Positions 41,315 to 48,328 of a stretch of 64,000 nt of DNA are shown piece by piece (within the stretch, counting starts at the first letter, position 1; every line of letters starts with the position of its first letter). The DNA comes from Larkinella humicola (GTDB taxonomy: Bacteria > Bacteroidota > Bacteroidia > Cytophagales > Spirosomataceae): the NCBI RefSeq assembly GCF_008727875.1, contig NZ_VTWS01000008.1:62001-126000 (forward strand). The letters run 5' to 3'. Below the pieces are notes generated by a model. That model did no database searches. It worked only from the letters and a program-made list of their open reading frames with translations, and was not told where the DNA came from. The position numbers were made by a program, and so were the translations under genes.

Positions 41315-41983
41315 ATGAAAAACCTTTTGGTATTTTGCAGTGCAGTGCTCCTGTTGGGAGCCTGTTCAAAATCATCCATGACGGCGTCCAAATCGGCCTC
41401 ATCGCCCAAAGCCGAGAAAGGATGGATCAGCCTCTTCGATGGAAAAACGTTCGACGGCTGGAAAGTGGGCAAAAATGCCGACTCCTTCAAAATCGAGGAT
41501 GGAGCTATTGCGGTGAATGGGCCCGTTGGACACCTTTTCTACATGGGACCGGTCAACGACCACAACTTCAAAAATTTCCAGTTCAAAGCCAAAGTGATGA
41601 CCCTGCCCGGTTCCAATTCCGGCATGTATTTCCATACGCAGTATCAGGAAGAAAGCTGGCCTAAAAAAGGCTTCGAGGTGCAGGTGAACAATTCACACAC
41701 CGACTGGCGCCGGACCGCCAGCCTGTATGCCATTCAGGATGTAAAAGAGACGTATGTCAAAGACAATGAGTGGTATACGGAGGAAATCATGGTTCAGGGC
41801 AAAAAAGTGACCATCAAAATCAACGACAAGGTGGTCAACGAATACACCGAACCGGAAGGCGTTGATCGTCCCAAAGACATGGCCGACCGCAAAATCGGCA
41901 GCGGCACCTTCGCCCTGCAGGCCCACGACCCTAAGAGTAAAGTCTATTACAAGGATATTATGGTGAAAGTGTTGCCGGACTAA
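41315..41983 (+). CDS. DUF1080 (3-keto-disaccharide hydrolase-type) lipoprotein
   Basis: A 222-residue lipoprotein (signal peptide with lipobox LLLGACSKSS, Cys17). The DUF1080 concanavalin-like domain begins at GWISLFDGKTFDGWKVGKNA and includes PGSNSGMYFHTQYQEESWPK, GFEVQVNNSHTD and a final VYYKDIMVKVLP. Characterised relatives hydrolyse 3-keto-glycosides produced by glucoside 3-dehydrogenases, and this domain often co-occurs with ThuA and PVC-type dehydrogenases. Those are in the first third of this window (6726-10499 and 14460-18287), so a shared oxidative sugar route is possible but not shown. Confidence 0.92.
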   Translation: MKNLLVFCSAVLLLGACSKSSMTASKSASSPKAEKGWISLFDGKTFDGWKVGKNADSFKIEDGAIAVNGPVGHLFYMGPVNDHNFKNFQFKAKVMTLPGSNSGMYFHTQYQEESWPKKGFEVQVNNSHTDWRRTASLYAIQDVKETYVKDNEWYTEEIMVQGKKVTIKINDKVVNEYTEPEGVDRPKDMADRKIGSGTFALQAHDPKSKVYYKDIMVKVLPD

Positions 41984-41987
41984 AAAG

Positions 41988-42064
41988 AATGATGAATTAT
42001 GAATGATGAACGATAAACTGGCGGAAGCACACAATCCATCGTTCATCATTCATAATTCATCATT
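41988..42064. repeat. Perfect 27-bp hairpin of GAATGATGAATTATGA words
   Basis: 41988-42014 and 42038-42064 are exact reverse complements; the arm repeats AATGATGAATTATGAATGATG. It starts two bases after the DUF1080 stop and sits upstream of the next gene on the same strand. Confidence 0.88.
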
Positions 42065-42121
42065 AAAAAAAACATCTTCCGCGCTTCCGGGTTTCTTAGG
42101 TATCAAATAACGAGAAACCCC

Positions 42122-42493
42122 ATGCATCATTTTGAAACCCTGACGGAAGCGATGGAAAGTCTGCGCGAGCGCGGCTACACGCACGATTTTGAGCCAAAAC
42201 GCGATTATCTGGAAGAAAGTGGTTCTGGCTTAAAAATAAAAAGCGACGAAATTACCGTCGATGAATTTCACCGTTTTGAAGGCACCTCCGATCCCGGCGA
42301 TGAAATGACCCTGTACGCCATTTCGACGGCCAACGGCATGAAAGGCGTTTTTGTGTCACCCCAAGGCACTTATTCCAACGAGGTAACGCCCGAGTTGATG
42401 CAAAAATTTTCGCTCGCCGAGCGGCCGGAAACCAATCTGGAAGGCTCCGTAAAGCCCATTCACGGGGTCGGACTCGGGTCAAACGGGCAGTAG
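42122..42493 (+). CDS. Conserved small protein, unknown (PRPP synthetase-like annotation in relatives)
   Basis: A 123-residue acidic, soluble protein: MHHFETLTEAMESLRERGYT, then HDFEPKRDYLEESGSGLKIK, EFHRFEGTSDPGDEMTLYAI and STANGMKGVFVSPQGTYSNE. I recall close relatives in Cytophagales and Chitinophagales that are often annotated as phosphoribosylpyrophosphate synthetase, but none of the PRPP synthetase motifs is visible, so that label is doubtful. There is no signal peptide or membrane helix. The function is unknown. It is flanked by a hairpin upstream and a probable promoter region for queA downstream. Confidence 0.85.
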   Translation: MHHFETLTEAMESLRERGYTHDFEPKRDYLEESGSGLKIKSDEITVDEFHRFEGTSDPGDEMTLYAISTANGMKGVFVSPQGTYSNEVTPELMQKFSLAERPETNLEGSVKPIHGVGLGSNGQ

Positions 42494-42637
42494 ACAGGAA
42501 GCCCTTTCCACGATATACTTGCAATCGCCCCCCCGCGCAACGTATATTTGCTGACGACCCGACGGCATTTATCGTATTTTTTTAAAAATACCGACCAAAC
42601 GCAATCGGCTCATCGTCAACTGCTAACTGTTTTTTGC

Positions 42638-42645
42638 TAATTTTG
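42638..42645 (+). promoter_or_regulatory. -7 promoter element of queA
   Basis: TAATTTTG is an exact TAnnTTTG match 35 bases before the queA ATG. Confidence 0.6.
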
Positions 42646-42680
42646 CGCTCTTTTGAGAGAGATGCTCTTTTCTTGACCGT

Positions 42681-43724
42681 ATGAAGCTGTCCGAATTTAG
42701 GTTTGACTTACCCCAAAGTCTTGTTGCCTTGTATCCGCCCGAACGTGGGGAAGCGCGGCTGATGGTTGTTGATCGTAAAACGAAAACCATCGAACACAAA
42801 CAGTTCTCCGACATTCTGTCGTATTTTGGTGACGGAGACGTGATGGTCATCAACAACACCAAGGTGTTTCCCGCACGGCTTTACGGTAATAAAGAAAAAA
42901 CCGGTGCTAAAATTGAAGTTTTTCTGCTGCGCGAACTGAACCGTGAAATGCGGTTGTGGGACGTTCTGGTGGATCCGGCCCGGAAAATCCGGGTAGGAAA
43001 TAAATTATATTTCGGTGACAGCGATCTGGTGGCGGAAGTAATCGATAACACGACTTCCCGCGGCCGAACCATCCGGTTTCTGTTTGAAGGCTCACACGAA
43101 GAGTTCATGAAAGCCATTGATGAACTGGGCGAAACGCCTTTGCCCCGCGAAATCAAACGCAAAACCGAAGACTCCGACCGCGACCGGTACCAGACCATTT
43201 TCGCCCAGCACGTGGGCGCCGTGGCCGCTCCGACGGCCGGTTTGCACTTCACGAAAACCATCATGAAACGGATGGAAATCAAAGGCATCCACTTTGCACC
43301 GATTACGCTGCACGTGGGCCTGGGAACCTTCCGGACGGTTGACGTGGAAGATCTGACGAAACACAAAACCGACTCCGAAAACTACGCGATTACGGATTCG
43401 GCCGCAGGCATCGTCAACACAGCACTGGACAACAACCGGCGCGTCTGCGCCGTTGGAACGACCTCACTGAAAGCCATCGAGTCGTCGGTGTCGGCCAATG
43501 GGCGGCTGAAATCGGTCGAAGGCTGGACGGATCGGTTCATTTTTCCGCCCTACGATTTTAAAATCGCCAACGCGTTGCTGACCAATTTTCATCTGCCGGA
43601 ATCCATTCTGATCATGATGACCAGCGCTTTTGGTGGATATGATCTGATCAAACAAGCGTACGAAGTAGCCATTCAGGAGAAATACAAATTCTTCAGCTAC
43701 GGCGACGCGATGTTGATTCTTTGA
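42681..43724 (+). CDS. queA: tRNA preQ1(34) S-adenosylmethionine ribosyltransferase-isomerase
   Basis: A 347-residue cytoplasmic enzyme of queuosine synthesis. It transfers and rearranges the ribosyl group of SAM onto preQ1 at the tRNA wobble position, giving epoxyqueuosine. Family motifs are visible: the start [20 protein letters not shown], '[18 protein letters not shown]', [20 protein letters not shown], '[17 protein letters not shown]', and [20 protein letters not shown] near the end. The length is normal. The gene starts a probable transcript that continues into ispD, but a hairpin lies between them. Confidence 0.97.
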   Translation: MKLSEFRFDLPQSLVALYPPERGEARLMVVDRKTKTIEHKQFSDILSYFGDGDVMVINNTKVFPARLYGNKEKTGAKIEVFLLRELNREMRLWDVLVDPARKIRVGNKLYFGDSDLVAEVIDNTTSRGRTIRFLFEGSHEEFMKAIDELGETPLPREIKRKTEDSDRDRYQTIFAQHVGAVAAPTAGLHFTKTIMKRMEIKGIHFAPITLHVGLGTFRTVDVEDLTKHKTDSENYAITDSAAGIVNTALDNNRRVCAVGTTSLKAIESSVSANGRLKSVEGWTDRFIFPPYDFKIANALLTNFHLPESILIMMTSAFGGYDLIKQAYEVAIQEKYKFFSYGDAMLIL

Positions 43725-43740
43725 TAGACAAGAGACGTGA

Positions 43741-43785
43741 GACAAGAGAGTAAAGACTTCAAAAGTAGGTCTTTACTCTCTTGTC
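43741..43785. repeat. Word-built hairpin, GACAAGAGAGTAAAGAC family (copy 2)
   Basis: GACAAGAGAGTAAAGAC (43741-43757) pairs exactly with 43769-43785. Upstream AGACAAGAGACGTGA repeats the word. It lies between queA and ispD. A near-identical hairpin (44500-44548) lies on the other side of ispD. Confidence 0.9.
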
Positions 43786-43806
43786 TTTTCTCTTTAATCT
43801 CGTTCC

Positions 43807-44487
43807 ATGCGTAACCGTTACGTCATCATTGTCGCCGGAGGGAGTGGTAGCCGGATGGGTGTGACTATGCCGAAGCAGTTTCTGCCGATTGGCGGTTTGC
43901 CCATTCTGATGCACACCATTCGGCGGTTTCGTGTTTATTCTTCTGCTGTACAGATTCTGGTGGTTTTGCCGGCTGAACAGATTCCGGTTTGGGAAGCCCT
44001 CTGTCGTCAGTATCAATTCGAAGAGCCGGTTTTGGTGATTCCGGGCGGCAAGACGCGGTTTCAGTCGGTTCGGAACGGGCTGGAACAAATTCGGGCAGCC
44101 GACGGTCTGGTGGCAGTTCACGACGGCGTTCGTCCGTTTGTGACGCCGGAACTGATCCGTTCCGGTTTCGAAACCGCCGACCGAACGGGCAGTGCCGTTG
44201 CCTGCGTCCCGCTGAAAGATTCGGTTCGGCTCGTTCAGCCCGATGGCAGCAGCCTGGCCGTCGACCGGACGAGTTACCGGCTGATCCAAACGCCCCAAAC
44301 GTTTCAACTGATCCTGTTCAAAGACGCTTTTCGAGCCTCGGAACAGTCTTTTTTTACCGACTGCGCCAGTGTGGTGGAGTATGCCGGATATCCAATTACG
44401 CTCATCGACGGTTCTTACGACAACATCAAGATCACGACGCCCGAAGATTTGGAGATTTCAGAACAGAAATTACGCTCAATTGAGTAG
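43807..44487 (+). CDS. ispD: 2-C-methyl-D-erythritol 4-phosphate cytidylyltransferase
   Basis: A 226-residue enzyme of the non-mevalonate isoprenoid pathway, joining CTP and methylerythritol phosphate. The CTP-binding start VIIVAGGSGSRMGVTMPKQF is clear (Arg and Lys of the nucleotide loop), then LPIGGLPILMHTIRRF, AVHDGVRPFVTPELI and DSVRLVQPDGSSLAVDRTSY. The C-terminus IDGSYDNIKITTPEDLEISE is also typical. The gene is bracketed by two copies of the same hairpin family (43741-43785 and 44500-44548). No other MEP-pathway gene is in the window. Confidence 0.96.
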   Translation: MRNRYVIIVAGGSGSRMGVTMPKQFLPIGGLPILMHTIRRFRVYSSAVQILVVLPAEQIPVWEALCRQYQFEEPVLVIPGGKTRFQSVRNGLEQIRAADGLVAVHDGVRPFVTPELIRSGFETADRTGSAVACVPLKDSVRLVQPDGSSLAVDRTSYRLIQTPQTFQLILFKDAFRASEQSFFTDCASVVEYAGYPITLIDGSYDNIKITTPEDLEISEQKLRSIE

Positions 44488-44499
44488 ACTTGAGACGAA

Positions 44500-44548
44500 A
44501 GACAAGAGAGTAAAGACGCTCTTTTCCGGTTTCTTTACTCTCTTGTCT
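44500..44548. repeat. Word-built hairpin, GACAAGAGAGTAAAGA family (copy 3)
   Basis: AGACAAGAGAGTAAAGA (44500-44516) pairs exactly with 44532-44548. A further copy of CTCTCTTGTCTTTC follows at about 44569-44582, right before meaB. Confidence 0.9.
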
Positions 44549-44592
44549 AAACGGTCCGCCGTCGCGGCTCTCTTGTCTTTCTTGTTACAACC

Positions 44593-45567
44593 ATGCATCG
44601 ATTCCCGCCCGATCACTACATTGCCGGCATCCGCGCTGGCGACCGGCTGGTTCTCAGCCGCGCCATTACGCTGGTGGAGAGTCAGCTGGAAAGCGATCAG
44701 GCCCTGGCATTGGCGGTTTTGGAGCAGGTATTGCCGCAAACGGGGCAGTCGGTTCGGATCGGGATTACGGGGGTTCCGGGCGTCGGCAAAAGTACCTTCA
44801 TCGAAGCTTTTGGCAAGCACCTCACGGATTCCGGCAAAAAAGTGGCGGTTTTGGCCATCGACCCAACCAGCCAACGGTCGCACGGCAGCATCCTGGGCGA
44901 CAAAACCCGCATGGAAACGCTCTCGATGGACCCACGGGCCTACATTCGCCCGACGCCTTCGGGCGGTTCGCTGGGCGGTGTGGCCAACAAAACCCGGGAG
45001 ACGATGCTGCTCTGCGAAGCCGCCGGTTTTGAGGTGATTCTGATCGAAACTGTGGGCGTGGGACAATCCGAAACACTGGTACACGGCATGGTCGATTTCT
45101 TTTTGCTGCTGATGCTGGCCGGTGCGGGCGACGAACTGCAGGGCATGAAACGCGGCATCATGGAACTCGCCGACGCCATTGCCATCACCAAAGCCGACGG
45201 CGACAACGCAGCCGCAGCCGAACGCGCCCGGCTCGACTACCAGAACGCCCTTCACCTCTTCCCGCCCGCTTCCACCAGTTGGACGCCACCGGTTTTGACC
45301 TGTTCAGCCCTCCAGAATCAGGGCATTGCTGACCTCTGGCACATCATTAACAATCATCAGACGCAGCTCACCCAAAACGGCCACCGCGACCGAAACCGGC
45401 AGCAGCAGAACCTCGACTGGCTGCACAACACCATTCGCCAGCAATTGGAAACCCGGTTTTACAACCAGCCGGGGCTGCGTGAACGACTGGCCGACGTGGA
45501 AGAAGCTGTTCGGAAAGGGGCGGTTTTGCCGCTGCAAGCTGCCCGGCTGCTGTTGGATCAACCTTGA
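44593..45567 (+). CDS. meaB: Methylmalonyl-CoA mutase-associated GTPase MeaB
   Basis: A 324-residue G3E-family GTPase that protects and reloads adenosylcobalamin in methylmalonyl-CoA mutase. The P-loop is GITGVPGVGKSTFIEAFG, then AIDPTSQRSHGSILGDKTRM, 'IRPTPSGGSLGGVANKTRE', the ETVGVGQSE switch and the ITKADGDN specificity motif. The C-terminal helical dimerisation region (about 230-324) is present. The mutase genes are not in the window. Its stop codon directly abuts the stop of the converging lipoprotein gene. Confidence 0.96.
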   Translation: MHRFPPDHYIAGIRAGDRLVLSRAITLVESQLESDQALALAVLEQVLPQTGQSVRIGITGVPGVGKSTFIEAFGKHLTDSGKKVAVLAIDPTSQRSHGSILGDKTRMETLSMDPRAYIRPTPSGGSLGGVANKTRETMLLCEAAGFEVILIETVGVGQSETLVHGMVDFFLLLMLAGAGDELQGMKRGIMELADAIAITKADGDNAAAAERARLDYQNALHLFPPASTSWTPPVLTCSALQNQGIADLWHIINNHQTQLTQNGHRDRNRQQQNLDWLHNTIRQQLETRFYNQPGLRERLADVEEAVRKGAVLPLQAARLLLDQP

Positions 45568-46128
45568 CTACGCATTCGATTTCCCTCCAAACGTCAGCTT
45601 CAAGCCAAAGTCTTTGCCTTTGGAGACATCCGTCAGCGTGATCCGGTTTCCGGCGGCACTCCAGGTTTGCTGAACCGGACTGCCGTATTTTTGGGTGAAA
45701 TAGGCCGTCAATTCCTTCCGATGCGTATCGACCGACGTCCGGTTATTGAGGTATATATCGACATCGATCCGGATGACTTTTTTATCTTTATCCAGGAAAT
45801 ACTGAATGTCCGTGGATTCCAGATTCGGGTAGTCGATGGTGTAGCCAACATGGGCGGCATCTTCTTCGAAGGGCTCCACGTTTTCCTTCTCTTTTACCAC
45901 CGAAACAGCATCGCCCAGGTTGACGCCCCGGAACAGGCCGTCTTCCGGCCCCACCAGCTTTTCCAGCCAGTCGCTCACCGGCACTTCCAGTTGCGAGTCC
46001 ACCCGGTTCGGGAGAATTTCGGAGGTATCGGCCGGGGTGGTTGCCTCCGACGTTTGTTGTTTACTCTGGCAGGCGTTTAAAGAAAGCACTGTCGCCAACA
46101 GCGCACTATAGATAAACGTTTTTTTCAT
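45568..46128 (-). CDS. Lipoprotein of unknown function
   Basis: A 186-residue lipoprotein (lipobox LSLNACQSK, Cys20). After a Thr/Ser/Pro-rich linker the mature part has a folded C-terminal domain: VGYTIDYPNLESTDIQYFLD, KDKKVIRIDVDIYLNNRTSV and 'YFTQKYGSPVQQTWSAAGNR'. That strand-helix pattern resembles small ligand-binding or chaperone-like lipoproteins of Bacteroidota, but I do not recognise a family. It converges with meaB with touching stop codons. Confidence 0.82.
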   Translation of the reverse strand: MKKTFIYSALLATVLSLNACQSKQQTSEATTPADTSEILPNRVDSQLEVPVSDWLEKLVGPEDGLFRGVNLGDAVSVVKEKENVEPFEEDAAHVGYTIDYPNLESTDIQYFLDKDKKVIRIDVDIYLNNRTSVDTHRKELTAYFTQKYGSPVQQTWSAAGNRITLTDVSKGKDFGLKLTFGGKSNA

Positions 46129-46142
46129 AGAATTCAGGTTGT

Positions 46143-46256
46143 GATACGGTTTACGGTTTTCCGTTTACGGTATTCGGTGTGGTATCGGAGCTACCTTGTT
46201 CGGATCAGCACGCGTCGTCCACCAAATACCGTAAACGGAAAACCGTAAACTGTATC
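46143..46256. repeat. Word-built hairpin, CCGTAAACGG family
   Basis: 35-base arms at 46143-46177 and 46222-46256 pair with two mismatches. The arm is GTTTACGG repeated around TTTTCC. It follows the stop of the 46263-46877 gene on the minus strand and may end its transcript. The word ATACCGTAAAC also follows the repeat at 54312-54388. Confidence 0.88.
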
Positions 46257-46262
46257 ATTTTA

Positions 46263-46877
46263 TTACGATGACGCTCCGCGTGAACGACCACCACCAAAAA
46301 AGCCGCTGCGGCCACCGGATGGGCGGCTGATTCGCGAGCTGGTTATGGTGCTGCCGACCCGGTTGGCGCGTTCGTAGGTCTGTGGACTGCTGTAGACGCC
46401 GGAGCGGTATTGCTGTTCGTTGGAAAACCGGGGCGTTGTCGACCGGCCGAGCATATAGCCCAGACTGCCCCAGAGCAAGACGCTGGACAAACCGCTGCCG
46501 TGGTGGTAGGTGGATGGGTTGTTAAAATACCGGCTCGTCGACGAATCGGACTGCACCAGCCGCTTGGCCGCCTGAACGCTTAGGGTGTCGCGGTGGCCAT
46601 CGGCGTAGTTGACAATGGCACCGGCCTGTTTCGGATCGACCTGCACCTCATCCGTAATTTTGAAATTGCCCGGACTGGTTTCGGTGATATACGTCCGCAC
46701 GCCTTTTCCGAATTGGTCCGAAGACGCTGTCTGGTCGGATTGTTCCGTTTCCGCGTCATTGGAACCACCACAACTTTGCAAAAGTACCGTGCCGTTTAGC
46801 AATGCAATGCTCAGAGTGGTGCTGAGGGTGATGTCTTTTACCCGGCGTAAAATGCTGTGTTTTCGAAGTGGTGTCAT
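46263..46877 (-). CDS. UPF0323-like lipoprotein with low-complexity C-terminus
   Basis: A 204-residue protein with a positively charged start (MTPLRKHSILRRVKDITLST), a membrane segment and a lipobox (TVLLQSCGGS, Cys36). It continues with GVRTYITETSPGNFKITDEV, a glycine-containing hydrophobic stretch LLWGSLGYMLGRSTTPRF, and a Ser/Gly/Arg tail (RISRPSGGRSGFFGGGRSRG). The order 'short folded part, one hydrophobic helix, S/G-rich tail with GFFG' resembles the UPF0323 lipoproteins of Helicobacter and relatives. The function is unknown. Confidence 0.72.
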   Translation of the reverse strand: MTPLRKHSILRRVKDITLSTTLSIALLNGTVLLQSCGGSNDAETEQSDQTASSDQFGKGVRTYITETSPGNFKITDEVQVDPKQAGAIVNYADGHRDTLSVQAAKRLVQSDSSTSRYFNNPSTYHHGSGLSSVLLWGSLGYMLGRSTTPRFSNEQQYRSGVYSSPQTYERANRVGSTITSSRISRPSGGRSGFFGGGRSRGASS

Positions 46878-47033
46878 GAGCTGGAAAGCGCTATCGTATA
46901 GACGAAACTACGGAGAAGACCGGGTGGTTGCAAGAAGTTACCGGATGAAAGGAAAAAAGATCGTAAGAGCCTCCTTTTCTGAATTATGAACAGAACCCGA
47001 ACCATCGGCGCGTAAATTTAATGGGAGTTGCCC

Positions 47034-47041
47034 TATTTTTG
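47034..47041 (+). promoter_or_regulatory. -7 promoter element, nearly leaderless
   Basis: TATTTTTG is an exact TAnnTTTG match, only six bases before the ATG at 47048, so the transcript is expected to start at or next to the start codon. Confidence 0.55.
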
Positions 47042-47047
47042 TGAATC

Positions 47048-48148
47048 ATGCCTGACCGCGACGCCCTGATCGAACATTTACTCCACCGGATTTCGGCCCT
47101 TCAGTCGGAAAACAATCCATTTTTTCCACCGGGGCTTTTGCCTTCCTACCGGCGAAATCCGCTGCTGATGGGCTACAGCCGCCCGGATACCAACGTCTTT
47201 TTTACAGCCATTACGGTGTTTACCCTGCAACAGATTCGGCCGAAGCTGGCACCGGTTTTACAGGAAAAGGTGGACGGTATGGTTCAAAAAGCCATTCAGC
47301 ACTATCCTGATTTTCAGAACAAAGACGGTTTAAAAACCTATAATTTTTACAAAACACCGAAACGGGGACAACCATCGGGACATTTTCCCAACGGGCACCT
47401 GCTCCACCGCATCGACCACTTCCGGTTACCCGACGATGCCGACGATACGGCGATGGTCTACCTCACCAGCAATCCGTCGCGCGAAGATTTGATTTGGCTG
47501 AAACACAAACTGATGGAACACGCCAATTTGGCCACCCGGCAGGTGGAAGACACCTACGCCGATTACGTCAACCTCCGGGCCTATTCGACCTGGTTTGGTA
47601 AAAATATGCCCGTTGAGTTCGACGCCAGCGTGTTGTGCAACCTCCTATTCTGCATTTTCCAGTACGAATTGCCGCTCAACCAGCACGATGACGACAGCCT
47701 GGCCTTCATCCGGTCGGTCATCGAAACGGGGCGGTATCGGCAGGAGCCGTTCCGGTGTTCGCATTCGTATCCGCGCGCCACGCTCATTCTGTACCACGTA
47801 GCCGGTTTGCTGGCGGCTTTCCGGCCGGAACCGCTGGAGTCGATTCGAGGGTTTCTTATCCGGGATGCCTACCAGATGCTCGAAGACGGTTTGCCGGTGA
47901 TGGATCAGGTCATTGTCTCGACTTCTCTGCTGCAACTGGGCGAAAAACCGCCCCGCATCGACGTTCGGGCCATTCCTGAAACCGACATCCGGGATTATTC
48001 CTTTTTCATTGCCGGGATGCTGACGGCTTCCCAAAATCCGCTCCTCAACCGCATGGCGCAATCCCGGCTGGTTCGGATGGACTGGACCTGTGAAGCGCAT
48101 TCGCTGGCGTTGCTCGTCGAGTATCTGGTGTATTCGCGGGGCTGTTAG
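47048..48148 (+). CDS. Uncharacterised protein with a terpene-cyclase-like DxDDTA motif
   Basis: A 366-residue soluble-looking helical protein without signal peptide. The outstanding feature is HFRLPDDADDTAMVYL near residues 124-139, matching the DxDDTA acid motif of class II terpene cyclases and related alpha/alpha-toroid proteins. Other conserved-looking stretches are GHFPNGHLLHRIDHF, VEFDASVLCNLLFCIFQYEL and CEAHSLALLVEYLVYSRG. The helical spacing fits an (alpha/alpha)6 toroid. It is smaller than normal two-domain class II cyclases (about 500 residues or more), so it may be a single-domain relative, a glycosidase-like toroid or a non-enzyme. No prenyl-related gene is adjacent. Function unknown. 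Confidence 0.8.
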   Translation: MPDRDALIEHLLHRISALQSENNPFFPPGLLPSYRRNPLLMGYSRPDTNVFFTAITVFTLQQIRPKLAPVLQEKVDGMVQKAIQHYPDFQNKDGLKTYNFYKTPKRGQPSGHFPNGHLLHRIDHFRLPDDADDTAMVYLTSNPSREDLIWLKHKLMEHANLATRQVEDTYADYVNLRAYSTWFGKNMPVEFDASVLCNLLFCIFQYELPLNQHDDDSLAFIRSVIETGRYRQEPFRCSHSYPRATLILYHVAGLLAAFRPEPLESIRGFLIRDAYQMLEDGLPVMDQVIVSTSLLQLGEKPPRIDVRAIPETDIRDYSFFIAGMLTASQNPLLNRMAQSRLVRMDWTCEAHSLALLVEYLVYSRGC

Positions 48149-48180
48149 GTTCTTGAATTAGAATCGACTCAAGCCGACAT

Positions 48181-48253
48181 TTTGCCCCCCAGCCCCCTAA
48201 AGGGGGTGTTTTCTCGTGCTCCAGGCTCCCCCTTTAGGGGGCTGAGGGGCAAA
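48181..48253. repeat. CCCCTAAAGGGG-type intergenic hairpin
   Basis: TTTGCCCCCCAGCCCCCTAA (start at 48181) pairs with the region ending GGGGCTGAGGGGCAAA (to 48253), and each arm contains the palindrome CCCCCTAAAGGGGG or close. Repeats of this look are scattered in many Bacteroidota genomes. Confidence 0.8.
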
Positions 48254-48269
48254 CGCGGGGCAGAACGTA

Positions 48270-48303
48270 ACCGGCCGGGCCTCTGATCAGAGGCCCGGCC
48301 GGT
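48270..48303. terminator. Perfect 34-base palindromic stem
   Basis: ACCGGCCGGGCCTCTGA pairs with its exact reverse complement with no loop bases to spare (48270-48303). It is followed by TTTGT on the plus strand and separates the convergent DxDD-protein and SusD genes. Confidence 0.85.
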
Positions 48304-48328
48304 TTGTACTACGATCAAAGATCCCCGA

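Noticed and set aside
42122-42493. Phosphoribosylpyrophosphate synthetase
   Set aside because: The label is carried by relatives, but the 123-residue protein shows none of the PRPP synthetase ATP or PRPP loop motifs.
43727-44582. Possible CRISPR-like or tandem array because of repeated GACAAGAGAG words
   Set aside because: The copies form inverted pairs around a real gene (ispD) with no regular spacers and no cas genes.
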